64,000 nt of DNA, taken from positions 1-64,000 of the forward strand of contig JACCLO010000008.1 of assembly GCA_029448655.1 (NCBI GenBank), in the 5' to 3' direction. Origin of the DNA: Wolfiporia cocos (Eukaryota > Basidiomycota > Agaricomycetes > Polyporales > Phaeolaceae). The position numbers were made by a program, and so were the translations under genes. Shown here piece after piece: positions 52,901 to 61,976 of this stretch (position 1 is its first letter; the number at the start of each line of letters is the position of its first letter). Below the pieces are notes generated by a model, which had not been told where the DNA came from, did not search any database, and saw nothing but the letters and a program-made list of their open reading frames with translations.

Positions 52901-54386
52901 CATTTCGGATAGAGGCCCGCAATTCGCAGCCGCCTTATTCAAGGGATGGTGTGAGCAATTGGGAATCCAACGGTCAATGACAACCGCCTATCACCCGCAA
53001 GCGGATGGCCAGACGGAGAGAGTTAACCAGATCCTGGAACAATATCTTAGATGTTACATCGATGTTATTCAAAAGGATAACTGGTCATGGTTTCTCCCAA
53101 CGGCTGAATTCGCGTACAACAACGCGGCTAGTGAGACAACAAAGAATAGCCCATTCTTTGTCGAACTAGGAAGGCACCCTAATGCAGGACCTACAAATTT
53201 ACGTCCAACACCATACACGGACCTAAATGTCATTGCTTACGAACGATGGTCAGCACAAGAACAAGCTAAGGCAGCAATGAATTTGGCTGCCGAACGCTGG
53301 TCTTGGTACTACGATCAACATAAGCGCTCGGTACCGTTTAAAGTCGGCGACAAAGTTCTCGTTGACGCCCGTAGCTGGCAAGACTCCGAAAGAAGTCTTA
53401 GTCCACGCTATTTGGGACCATTCAGGATAATTGAACAATTATCTCCGGTCACCTTTAGGGTACACATGGACGAGCAATACAGGGCTTATCACCCAGTATT
53501 TCACGCTTCCAAGTTGGTCATGTACAAGGACCCGGTGCATCAGAAAAAACCAGAGCCTCAACCAGAAATGGTCAACGGCGAGGAGTTATGGGAAGTCGAG
53601 AAGATCTTAGATCATCGTCTCCGTGCAGGAAGAGTTGAATACAGAATCCGATGGAAAGGGTTCGGTATCAATGACGACTCCTGGGTACGCGAAGCCGATC
53701 TCGACACGGCATACGACATTCTGCAGGAATACAAGGCTTCACACGCCATTCCAATGCAGGATGTCCCCCTCAGGCGCTCAGCTAGAAGGAAAGAAGCAGT
53801 TCACGTCTTCGACCCTGACAGCGACGACTGGGAAGCCGACGAATGCACGTGGCCAGACGACTGGCCGCAGTATCGCGAAGAATTTGCGAAGGATCCTAAG
53901 CAACGCATGGTTAGACACCCCGACGGGGGATGGATGTCAGCGGACATTAACCAAAACGCGGATTTGAAAATCGTAGTCGGTGAAGGCGGCCGAATGCCGG
54001 AAAAAGGAACCAAGGACTCGGTTGGGTTTGACCTGTACACTGCAACAGGCGACGTTCTGCCAGCTCACGGGCAGACAGAATACAACACCAAACTGAAAAT
54101 CCAGGTACCTTTCGGCACTTACGGACGTATCGCCCCCCGCTCTAGTCTCGCACGCAAAGGCATAGACGTAATGGGTGGCGTTATCGACCACGATTATCAA
54201 GGCGAAGTAATCATCATTCTCCGGAATCACTCCGATATATCTATCGATATTCGGGCCGGTGATAAGATTGCCCAGCTCATCTGCGAAGTTGCTAAGGACC
54301 CGCACATTACGCTACACGGAAAATCTTACTTTGAAAAGATTAAATCTGAGCGCGGTACTGGTGGATTCGGCTCCACAGGAAAATAA
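49851..54386 (+). CDS. Pol of element D: protease, RT, RNase H, integrase, chromodomain, dUTPase
   Basis: 1,511-codon open frame. Aspartic protease with LIDTGAS at about residue 137; reverse transcriptase with TKLDLRWGYNN and the active site YLDD at about 513; RNase H with EADSSDYATGAVL; integrase with HHDHVTAGHF ... CDTCQRMK zinc site, D in TIDLIVHLPP (about 957), D in SDRGPQF (about 1020) and E in TERVNQ (about 1056); chromodomain WEVEKILDHRLRAGRVEYRIRWKG (about 1246-1295); and a dUTPase-like domain from about 1370 (SVGFDLYTA, PRSSLARKGID, GVIDHDYQGEV, GDKIAQLICE, GTGGFGSTGK). No stop interrupts it. A chromodomain followed by dUTPase is unusual. The ATG at 49851 is inside gag; translation probably enters by frameshift. 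Confidence 0.95.
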   Translation: MSGPSRFPSPPPHVSKTFCEEHTSPAAAGSVQRPEEAHLYEEASQRPLILWEDKAVVRHSVSHLGIFGNSATDFARRTRTLATRAPPVQYFHPDPTALKFFTLYNVHGNDSRDDNKSFSIEVELWVYGKKVNAMALIDTGASISVIDKKLVHEEKLVTQKLPSPLEIRNADGTSNTAGNINMAVKAYMVHEEHKSTEFLYVMDVQNADVILGYDWFLKHNPDFNWPEGTFTYRCTEKCKHGKRVSISEEEDEIEPRNIYQIINDFPIDFLGLEEPENPFVAWVNTLDEGTELLIDAIQSITEKSDDEFLTDADLQKWKSLVPEEYQEFGPTVFSQRASERMPERKPYDHAIDFPDDAVLPPPSKAYKMSPQEANSLDQWIQEELRKGYIRHSKSPIASPVFFVPKKDGGARMVVDYRKVNDLTIKNRYPLPRIDELIDKLSQASIFTKLDLRWGYNNVRIKEGDEWKTAFITPNGLYEAVVMYFGFCNAPSTFQHMMNDILGDLIREGKVIVYLDDILVFGNDLLEHRRIVKQVLQILQDNDLFAKPEKCFFEQSSIEYLGMIISKGKVEMDPKKVAGVMDWPTPVKVKDVQAFVGFANYYRRFIKDFSKVVKPLTELSKKNTQWNWGPEQAEAFQTLKEAFTSAPILRIPDQESPFRVEADSSDYATGAVLSQYSSEDKLWHPVAFYSKSLSAPERNYEIYDKELLAIIRALEEWRHYLEGHPHKFEVWSDHLNLTYFKSAQRLTRRQARWSLYLTRFNFTMCHKPGKTMLTADPLSRRPDHEEGVELDNRDQILLKPEYFTVRALEASQQEIQSGDEDLLRQIRQALMDDQITKDYQELLKSGPKEFGKDLQEWNMEAGLLLRRGKVYVPKEPKELRTKILELHHDHVTAGHFGRWKTYELLSRNYWWPGMTTMVKQYVEGCDTCQRMKNHNQTPYGPLQPLPVPEAPWDTVTIDLIVHLPPSGELKQFNAIMVIVDRLTKRAHFIPTSDKITAKELANLLYLRIYPNHGLPKQIISDRGPQFAAALFKGWCEQLGIQRSMTTAYHPQADGQTERVNQILEQYLRCYIDVIQKDNWSWFLPTAEFAYNNAASETTKNSPFFVELGRHPNAGPTNLRPTPYTDLNVIAYERWSAQEQAKAAMNLAAERWSWYYDQHKRSVPFKVGDKVLVDARSWQDSERSLSPRYLGPFRIIEQLSPVTFRVHMDEQYRAYHPVFHASKLVMYKDPVHQKKPEPQPEMVNGEELWEVEKILDHRLRAGRVEYRIRWKGFGINDDSWVREADLDTAYDILQEYKASHAIPMQDVPLRRSARRKEAVHVFDPDSDDWEADECTWPDDWPQYREEFAKDPKQRMVRHPDGGWMSADINQNADLKIVVGEGGRMPEKGTKDSVGFDLYTATGDVLPAHGQTEYNTKLKIQVPFGTYGRIAPRSSLARKGIDVMGGVIDHDYQGEVIIILRNHSDISIDIRAGDKIAQLICEVAKDPHITLHGKSYFEKIKSERGTGGFGSTGK

Positions 54387-54412
54387 TCGTTCCATTAGGG
54401 ACAATGAAACCT

Positions 54413-54425
54413 GAAGAGGGGGTAA
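54413..54425 (+). promoter_or_regulatory. Polypurine tract of element D
   Basis: gaagagggggtaa immediately before the 3' LTR, 27 nt after the pol stop. It is the expected primer for second-strand cDNA synthesis. Confidence 0.88.
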
Positions 54426-55124
54426 TGTCACAGATTTGGGACATGCCACTATTTTTCCCGTATTTTTACCTATTTATCTGGTATTTCTACGACCTTGTAG
54501 ACATTTACGCTGCTAAGCGCCCGTCTACACGTACACGCAACCAAACAACACGTACACAACGCGGTATACGTCCACTTGTCATAACAACACGTACATAACA
54601 CGCTTGTACGCGTCAATGACTCAGCGGACTAACCTTCGGTGTCACGCGCTTTACTCATATCCCGGTACCGGGCTATGTCAGTACGATTGGATAAGCGGCC
54701 CGCTCGTTATCACATGCCAATGCCCTTATGATTACTCATATCCCGATGCCGGTATATAAGAATCACATGCATGGCTTACTAACGTAGCTACAGCCACTTC
54801 CACAACATGGACCTACGGTCCAAACAAACGATCTTACTGGTGCGGCCATTACCGGCGCACATGGTCTATTGTAGTTTACGACTTAACCATATTAGTTATG
54901 TCTGCGCACAGACCACCTTCATGTTTGGCTCCCTTACCGGTAACCAAACAAAGCATGTATATAAGTAGGGCTATCACTGCGGATAAGCCTTAGATTTGTT
55001 CTCTGCATTCGCACAGTTACATATCATCTCTGCTTGCGCCCACTAGCCTCCTCACCAACCTCCAGCAACTCCTTCAAGTCGCTTATTAGGTTATAGTGTG
55101 AGTCCCACAGTCTAGTCTGTGTCA
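54426..55124 (+). repeat. 3' LTR of element D (699 bp)
   Basis: Same length and same sequence wherever compared as 45109-45807. AGCAG follows at 55125-55129. Confidence 0.95.
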
Positions 55125-57460
55125 AGCAGCTCCTTGTAGTCTTTTGTGACCTTGTCGTCTAGCAACGCTTTGCGAATCTCTCGGAGTATCGATTCATCTT
55201 CCGATTGTGGGGCAGCATGGGAGGTATCAAGAGCCATTGCCATGTACTCTTGCTCGAACCACTCAGGTTTCAGAAGAACCTGGTCGCGATTATCGAGATC
55301 CACCCCCTCCTCATGGTCTGGCCGCCTGGACAGAGGATCCGCGGTTAGCATTGTTTTGCCAGGTTTGTGCTTCATTTGGAAGTTGAAGCGTGAGAGGTAC
55401 AGTGCCCAACGGGCTTGTCGTCTCGTCAGTTTTTGCGCCGTTTTGAAATAGGTCAGGTTTAGATGATCCGACCATATCTCAAATTTTTCAGGGTGTCCCT
55501 CTAGATAGTGTCGCCACTCCTCTAGAGCCCTGATGACAGCCAACATTTCCTTGTCGTAGATCTCGTAGTTCCTTTCCGGGGCACTTAGCGATTTGCTATA
55601 GTACGCCACGGGGTGGAATTTTTTATCCGTAGGATCTAACTGAGATAGTACTGCTCCGGTAGCGAAGTCTGATGCATCTGTTTCTACGCGGAAGGGCTGA
55701 TCGTGCGACGGAATTCGAAGCACGGGCGCTTTGGTAAATGCTTCCTTTAGGGTTTGGAAGGCATTTTCCTGCTCGGCGTCCCAATGCCAAGCTTCCGACT
55801 TTTTGGTCAGCATGGTGAGTGGTTTGGCTATTTTTGAGAAACCTTCTATGAATCGCCTGTAGAAGTTGGCGAATCCAAGGAAAGCTTGAACCTCTTTGAC
55901 CTTATTAGGTCTAGGCCAGTCCTGAACTCCGGCGTACTTCTTCGGGTCCATCATGATGTTACCGTCGGAAATGATCATTCCTAGGTATTCGATGGAAGAC
56001 TGTTCGAAAAAGCACTTTTCGGGCTTCGCATACAAGTCCGAGTCCTTCAGGGTTTGTAGAACCCCTTTGGTAAGTCGCCGATGTTCCTCCATATCATTCC
56101 CGAAAATCAAGATGTCATCTAGGTAGACAACCACCTTGCCGGTTCGAATGAACGGTGCGAGGATAGAATTCATCATCGCTTGGAACGTTGCGGGGGCATT
56201 GCAGAAACCGAAATACATTACCGTTGCCTCGTATAGTCCACGGTGTGTAATAAACGCCGTCTTCCATTCATCACCTTCCTTGATGCGGACATTGTTATAT
56301 CCCCATCTAAGGTCGATTTTGGTGAAGATGGTCGCATGGGACAATTGATCGATGAGATCATCGATCCGAGGTAGCGGATAACGATTTTTTACGGTTATTT
56401 CGTTTAGCCTCCTGTAATCGACAACCATCCGCAGTCCTCCGTCCTTTTTATGAACGAAGAAGACTGGGGATGCCATCGGACTTTCGGATGGTCGAATGTA
56501 ACCCTTCCGTAGTTCGGTGTCTATCCACTCATCCAAGCTATTCCGCTCTTGGGGAGACATTTTGTATGGTTTTACCGGGGGAGGAAGCTGCGCATCTGGT
56601 TCAAGCACTATGGCGTGATCCCAGGGCTTCCGTTCCGGCATCCTCTCTGACGCCTTTTGTGAGAACACCGTTGGCCCATACTCTTGGTATTGTTCGGGCA
56701 CTAACGATCTCCATTTTTCAATGTCGATCGGTGGTGTGTTTTCCTCACGGTCGTCTACTTCGTCAAGGTCTTTGTCAAGTACCTCGGCTACCAACTGTGT
56801 CAGCAGGTTCATTTCCTCGTCGTCAAGGGTTGCCACCCAAGCGATCAAAGGATTTTCGGGGTCCTCCTCTCCTAATATGTCCACGGGAGTGTCCCAAATT
56901 GAATTTACTTCGATGATTTCCTTCTCTGGGAGTTCAACTGCTTCCTCATCAGAAGGGCGGTTGCCCTTTTTTCTGGCGTAGGGTTGGTCGTGTGTACAGC
57001 GTGCATATTCCATTTCTCCTTTCCTCCAATCAAAGGTAGGATTGTGGAGACGCAACCAGTCATAGCCAAGGATTAGGTCTGGTTCTAGGTGCATGACCGT
57101 CAGACCTATTTTTTCCTTGTGTGTGCCATGTTGCATAAATGCTTTTACTGATTGCGTTAAGCGGCCGGCGACGTTTTCTGTTCCGTCTGCGTTTGTAACC
57201 GTAATAGGAAACGCTAGTTTGTCGGTGACCAGCTTATGTTTATCGACCAATCGTTGTGATATGACCGATATGGTTGCACCGCTGTCGATTAAAGCCAGAG
57301 CCTGCACTTTTTGCCCATATACCCAGAGTGTTACTTCGACACGAAAAGATCGAGCGAAGTCGCGCGCATCGTTGCCAAAAATATGATACATTGACTCGAA
57401 TACACTCTTTACAGCGGGTACGGGACTAAAATTACACGGGAGCACAAGTGGGCAGGTCAT
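55125..57460 (-). CDS. Element B pol, N-terminal part: protease, RT, RNase H
   Basis: Starts at ATG 57460-57458 (MTCPLVLPCNFSPVP), overlapping the gag stop as TGATG. Protease active site ALIDSGATISV; reverse transcriptase with TKIDLRWGYNNVRI and YLDDILIFGND; RNase H with ETDASDFATGAVLSQ and LEGHPEKFEIWSDHLNL. It runs to KDYKELL, where element D is inserted (AGCAG at 55125-55129); a few LTR codons then lead to a stop. It continues in frame at 45108. About 778 residues of the original 1,475 are here. Confidence 0.94.
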
Positions 57461-59697
57461 CACATGTGCTCGGTGGGAAAACCCGAGGCAGAGCTTCCGT
57501 AGATGCCCAGGGTGTTTGCGGAGTCGGCTATCCGCTTGCGAAGCCAGGGCAGATGTGTCCTGATGGAGTCGCCCGACGGTGTAGGCGCAGTCGAAGTCGA
57601 ACCAGTCGACTGGGTCTGGACGGGGCTGGTGCTTTCTGCCGATCGCACCGAACTCCCGCTTTGCTCCTCATCGCTGATGCGCGTAGTGGGGGCCAGAGGA
57701 ACCACCTCTGGTTGCTTTGGAACGTTGGTCCGGATGGTCCCTACGGTGGCTTGGGGGGACTCGTCTTCGTCGTCAGTCACCAGTTCCTGGGTGCTGACGA
57801 TTCGGACCTTGTATTTTTTCTTCGGGTCCAATTTCTTCTGGCCCGACTGTTGCGTTCCGCTCGACGAGCCTGTCGGCTTCGTCGTTCCGCTTCCACTACT
57901 GGCCGGCTTGGCTTCCTTCGGCTTGTTCTTAGGGTTCTCCGGACAGTCGCCCCATTTGTGTTGTCCGGGGTGCTTGCGACAGTCCTTCCCGTAAGAGCCG
58001 GTTTCCTTTGCCTTGCCTTTGCCTTTGTCATCAGCCTTGGCAGGCTTCGACGTAGCTTTGTCGGCGGTCTTGCCAGACCCCGACGACTCCTTCTTCTTTT
58101 CTTCCTCAAAGATCTTGCCTTTGAGTTTATCCGGGTATTGCCTCTTGTAGAGGTCAATGGCCATATCGAGGTATACCTCCCAGTCGGTCGGCATGGTAAA
58201 GCCGGGGACCGATTCTAAGGTAGCGAGGGTCTCTCGCACCTTTTCCGGGAGAATCCGTTTGATGTGACTGAACAACGTCTTGTTGTCAGTCTCGGCCAGG
58301 CGAGCCAGGGTCCTGAGCTTCTGTGCCCAAGAAAAGAAGTCCGATTGGAGCTTCTTTTTCCCTTCGTCTCCGAAGTACCCTTCAATCTCCTTTTCGGCAA
58401 TCTCCTTGTCCGTCTTCTTGCCGTACACCTTCTCGATCGTTTCCGCAAACGTTTTCCAGGTGTGCCCCGAGGTTTGTCCGGCGGCGATTTTATCAACTAC
58501 CGGCGACATGTATTGGTAGGCCTCGCCCGTAAGCCGTAGCAGGGCTTGGCGAACCTTGTCTTCCTCGAGGGTCACCTTGGCGTCTGCGAAATACATGCCC
58601 ATTTTTTGGATCCACTCTTTCGATGAGATGGAATCCTTGGGGCCCGAGAATTTGGGCGGCTGAGTCGGTTTGGTCTGTTGGAAGTTGACCGTGGTGGCTG
58701 CTGCTGTCGCGGCTGCCGGTGCGTTTTTTAGAGCGGTTAACTCCGCTTCGAGTTGGTCAATTCTATTAATTAGTGCCGTGACCTGGGCACCGCTGGGTCC
58801 CGCGGTTGGGACTGCCGGACGCTTTTGCAGTACTGCGATGTCTTTTTCTATGCGGACGAACCGATTTTCGGAAAGGGTATCCAATTGTTGCCGCAAACTC
58901 TCCGCTTCCTCTAGTGCTTCTATTCTATTTTGAAGCACCTGGTTATGACTCCGAATCTGGTTGGTCTTGTTCCAGACCATCTCCATATTCGTGTCTACCC
59001 GGCTTTTGTATGCCGCGAGGTTGCTGTAGAGGTGGTTCTTGGCTTGGTACAGCGCCTCCCTGTAAGCTTCTTTTCCCACCTGCAGAACTTCGTCTGGGGC
59101 GGCCACTTCCAGAGTGCGCTGCAACCTTCCCATCAATTCGTTCTCGCTTCTTTCCGGCTGCGCGACTATTTCCAGGGTTCCTCTTTCATAGGAGGGGAGG
59201 AGATCGGGGAGCGTCCCAAATAGGGGCTCCGTGTCGACTGGTTCCTCCGGCCGTGGAGTCTCGCTGCCTTCGGGGGTGATGACTGCTCGGCGTGCGGGTG
59301 TTTCCGGGTTGAAGAGCCTGGCGGCTCTCGTGCGTGGCGACGCTTCTTCCTGAGAGTACCAGTGGACGTCACCGTACAGGACTATGAGGTCCGACAGGGG
59401 GATGGCGGTGCAATAGTTGTCCCACCTCCACCACGAGATGTGGTTCCTGGTCGAATCTTCCCCATAGTACTTGATGTACGCCGTGTGATTCACGTTCAGG
59501 AAAGGGCGCACATGCGCCGGAATTGAGTTGAAGGAGGTTACACTCCCCCTAACTCTGATGCCGAATACGACTCGCAGATAGTCCATCAAGCATGTCTGCT
59601 CTCCGGGCCATGCATGCTTGCCGACGGCGGGGCGGTAGGCCGTAGCCACCTTGTGGGTGTTGTACAGAGCGCCTTGTACGATCGTGTAAGACACCAT
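57460..59697 (-). CDS. Gag of element B
   Basis: 745 residues, intact. The N-terminal domain (MVSYTIVQGALYNTHKV ... WWRWDNYCTAIPLSDLIVLYGDVHWYS) is unlike standard gypsy Gag. A coiled coil follows at about 210-330 (NQVLQNRIEALEEAESLRQQL), then a capsid domain (TQPPKFSGPKDSISSKEWIQ ... GEAYQYMSP) and a Lys-rich stretch. The knuckle-like site CRKHPGQHKWGDC is spaced C-X2-H-X3-H-X4-C where C-X2-C is normal. The end is TGA, overlapping the pol ATG by one base, so pol is in the -1 frame and probably made by stop-restart. Confidence 0.94.
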   Translation of the reverse strand: MVSYTIVQGALYNTHKVATAYRPAVGKHAWPGEQTCLMDYLRVVFGIRVRGSVTSFNSIPAHVRPFLNVNHTAYIKYYGEDSTRNHISWWRWDNYCTAIPLSDLIVLYGDVHWYSQEEASPRTRAARLFNPETPARRAVITPEGSETPRPEEPVDTEPLFGTLPDLLPSYERGTLEIVAQPERSENELMGRLQRTLEVAAPDEVLQVGKEAYREALYQAKNHLYSNLAAYKSRVDTNMEMVWNKTNQIRSHNQVLQNRIEALEEAESLRQQLDTLSENRFVRIEKDIAVLQKRPAVPTAGPSGAQVTALINRIDQLEAELTALKNAPAAATAAATTVNFQQTKPTQPPKFSGPKDSISSKEWIQKMGMYFADAKVTLEEDKVRQALLRLTGEAYQYMSPVVDKIAAGQTSGHTWKTFAETIEKVYGKKTDKEIAEKEIEGYFGDEGKKKLQSDFFSWAQKLRTLARLAETDNKTLFSHIKRILPEKVRETLATLESVPGFTMPTDWEVYLDMAIDLYKRQYPDKLKGKIFEEEKKKESSGSGKTADKATSKPAKADDKGKGKAKETGSYGKDCRKHPGQHKWGDCPENPKNKPKEAKPASSGSGTTKPTGSSSGTQQSGQKKLDPKKKYKVRIVSTQELVTDDEDESPQATVGTIRTNVPKQPEVVPLAPTTRISDEEQSGSSVRSAESTSPVQTQSTGSTSTAPTPSGDSIRTHLPWLRKRIADSANTLGIYGSSASGFPTEHM

Positions 59698-59755
59698 TGC
59701 TGGACAGTATTCGTCAGCTTGAGTTATTTTCTTCCTTAAACGATAAAAAGAGTGC

Positions 59756-59830
59756 CTTTTCAGGACTTAAATGCCTTTTCAGGACTTTTCGCAATCAATG
59801 CCATGCACCAAAGAAAATGCCTTTTCAGGA
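59756..59830 (-). promoter_or_regulatory. Triple CCTGAAAAGG motif, element B
   Basis: Minus-strand copies at 59756-59765, 59775-59784 and 59821-59830, in the same arrangement as in element A. Confidence 0.6.
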
Positions 59831-59841
59831 CTTTCTATCTA

Positions 59842-60657
59842 CTACAATTCGGGTTTGCCGAGGTTGAAGTTGAGACCGCTATGTACTAAATGTGTCTTTA
59901 AGTACGTCACGTGCTGTTTCACGTCTAGATCTCCAAAAACGTGCTCCACCCTCCTGAGATATTTTTCGAGGCGGCGGAGGTCTTCGTTCTTCATGGAGTC
60001 CTGACGGACCCTTTGCTCCAGGTGTGTGGAGAGATCGTCGAAGTCGGTGATGAGGGTGGTGAATTTTGCTATGATGGGGGCCGTGGTGGTTGCGTCGGGA
60101 ACCTTCCATAGGCGGAAAAGATTCTTGTGGGCGGCGTTCATCTGTTTGTCGACGTCCAAGAACCAGTCCCACTTTTTCTCCGTGCAATGGACGTCCCTGG
60201 GGTTCGCAAGACCCCGTTTCTCGACCCACTCGGCTGGCATCCTAAGCTCCTCCACTCTCTCTAACAGCGACTTCTTTGGGGGCTCAATTCGCTCCCGAAG
60301 ACTCCTCACCATCCTCTCTTCCTCAACCCTCTTCCTGGCTGCCTCGGCGATTAGCTGATCCAGGCTCTGTTTCTGGATCCGAGCCTCGAGCTTCTCCCTC
60401 TGTCGGAGAAGCTTGTCGAGCTTCTTCCGCCTGATGTCGTCGAGGGCAGCCTCGTGGTTGACCCTTCGGATCTCCTCCGGGTCGGGGTTCGGCTTCTTGT
60501 AGAAGACGTCTTTGCCCTTTCGGGACTTTCCTCGCTTTGGGGCTGTGACCGCGGAAATGCGGTCTTCGAGCGATTTAGAGGAGGCAATGTGCCATTCCTC
60601 GCGCTCCCCCGTGGCGGCGTTTCTCGGGGTTACCGTGAAACGTGGTGCTTTCGGCAT
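59842..60657 (-). CDS. ORF0 of element B, unknown protein upstream of gag
   Basis: 271 residues and intact; it differs from ORF0 of element A at only a handful of residues (for example FYKK for FYRK, LDKLLRQRE for LNKLLRQKE). That the frame has stayed open in both copies, with mild amino-acid changes, suggests it is translated. Start MPKAPRFTVTP is the first ATG of the conserved frame. No domain recognised; mainly charged helices. Gag begins 144 nt downstream. Confidence 0.85.
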   Translation of the reverse strand: MPKAPRFTVTPRNAATGEREEWHIASSKSLEDRISAVTAPKRGKSRKGKDVFYKKPNPDPEEIRRVNHEAALDDIRRKKLDKLLRQREKLEARIQKQSLDQLIAEAARKRVEEERMVRSLRERIEPPKKSLLERVEELRMPAEWVEKRGLANPRDVHCTEKKWDWFLDVDKQMNAAHKNLFRLWKVPDATTTAPIIAKFTTLITDFDDLSTHLEQRVRQDSMKNEDLRRLEKYLRRVEHVFGDLDVKQHVTYLKTHLVHSGLNFNLGKPEL

Positions 60658-61358
60658 GACTACGTAAAAAGAAGTCTAAGTGAGCTATTCTAGTGGAAAT
60701 CACGCGGTCTTCTGTCGGGGCTTATCGTCGCTTCTTGAGGTGTCGTGCGCTTATCCTCCGGCGTCAATGGGCGCTCCGCCCTCGACCGGAGTTAGTGTCG
60801 GCGACTGGATTGCGTCTCTCTCACGCTACCAGGTGGGGGATACAGCAGGTCGTCTTCCCTTGACGCCTGGGAATGCAGGATTTGGGGTATTACACCCCGC
60901 ATGTGCCCACGCCTCACTCCAGTTAGGTGGCTGCCAGTGTTTAAACCAAACCCATGCCCTGAGGGACTTAGAGGGCGCCAAGGCCAGAACTCTATCGTTC
61001 TGAAGCCGTATCGGCGGCGGTTCTAGGCAGGGCAACTCGTGCCCACCATCCCAACTCTAAATAGAGTGGCCCCTGTGCGCCTGGGGATAGGCGAGAAGGT
61101 CGTCTCCGGCCCGGTCAAGAAGTTACACCGTTGCCATCGATTCCCAACATGTGGGGAAAGGCTTGGCAGCCAGTCCCCTGGTTCCGCTTAAGCCTACGGT
61201 CCGGCTATTTGCCCGAAGGCGGTGATCCCCCAGAGCCCACTAAGGATACCCCGCTGCCTGGCGGCGAGCAGGGGTGCGCAGACGGCGACGAAAACCCCTA
61301 AGAAGAAAAAATCCCAGACCCCCAAAGGGGGCGGGGGCGAAAGCGAGTTCTATTCATA
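60658..61358 (-). other. 5' leader of element B with self-primer binding site
   Basis: agttctattcat at 61346-61357 (plus-strand reading), one base from the LTR, pairs perfectly with 61469-61480 inside the LTR, just downstream of the minus-strand TATA box. The rest is the GC-rich leader shared with element A. Confidence 0.75.
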
Positions 61359-61976
61359 TAACACAAGATAACACTTACTTGTAATTGTAGCTTGGTTTGC
61401 TGGTTAGGCAGGATAGTTGTAAGAGTTAAGCAGGATACGCGGAGTGGTTAACTCGTAGTATGAATGCAATGAATAGAACTGAGGCAATAGCGCTCAGCAA
61501 GTCTAGTATATATACATGACAAATAAGACCCCTAACAGTCTTATTAGATAATACTAATGTCCGTATTCGTATGTACAAGTCCCCAGGTACCTAAGTACTT
61601 AGTAATATACGATAAATACATATGCCGATCAAACCGGGATATAGAAAGGCGGCGTAGGCCGCACGAATGGCGTTTTGCGCTCTTGTCATTACAAAGACGG
61701 GGCGTGACCAAAGCCCGGTCCGCTGACGTTTATACGCTGACTGCTTCCGGACGGAACGTCCGATTGGCTGGAACTAGACATGTGACTGATGGTAACTACT
61801 AGTGATAAGATAAGACCGTCGTTACGGGAGATAACGCGGCCATCATTCGGCACGTATGTAACCGTAAACTTATGAACCAGATAAGCTAGTTATTGGTCTA
61901 GAAAGTCATAGGTAATTCGTAGAATTGCCGGAAAAATAGTAAGAAATATAGGGAAACTAGGAGAATTCTTGTGACA
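61359..61976 (-). repeat. 5' LTR of element B (618 bp)
   Basis: Uninterrupted copy. GTAAGT on the minus strand (61373-61378) lies 20 nt from the internal edge. TTACA at 61977-61981 is the right target duplication. Confidence 0.95.

Larger units (their letters stand above)
45109..55124 (+). mobile_element. Element D: complete Ty3/gypsy element, probably recent
   Basis: 10,016 bp flanked by AGCAG, inserted in element B pol. 5' LTR 45109-45807, leader, ORF0, gag, pol, polypurine tract and 3' LTR 54426-55124. LTRs are of equal length (699 bp) and identical wherever I compared them. All three ORFs are open. It is a different family from A/B but shares their whole layout, so it is the best candidate for an active element here. 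Confidence 0.95.
36256..61976 (-). mobile_element. Element B: Ty3/gypsy element nested in A, itself hosting C and D
   Basis: A minus-strand element of the same family as A. Right to left: 5' LTR (61359-61976), leader, ORF0, gag, pol (split by D at 45109-55124), polypurine tract (42927-42940), and 3' LTR (42856-42926 and 36256-36802, split by C). Both LTRs come to exactly 618 bp once C and its duplication are removed. All frames are open apart from the two insertions. Confidence 0.95.

Noticed and set aside
57448..58218. 256-codon plus-strand frame, with a twin at 62883-63653
   Set aside because: Antisense shadow of the Gag C-terminus in B and A. The same frame appears in both because the gag sequences are nearly the same.
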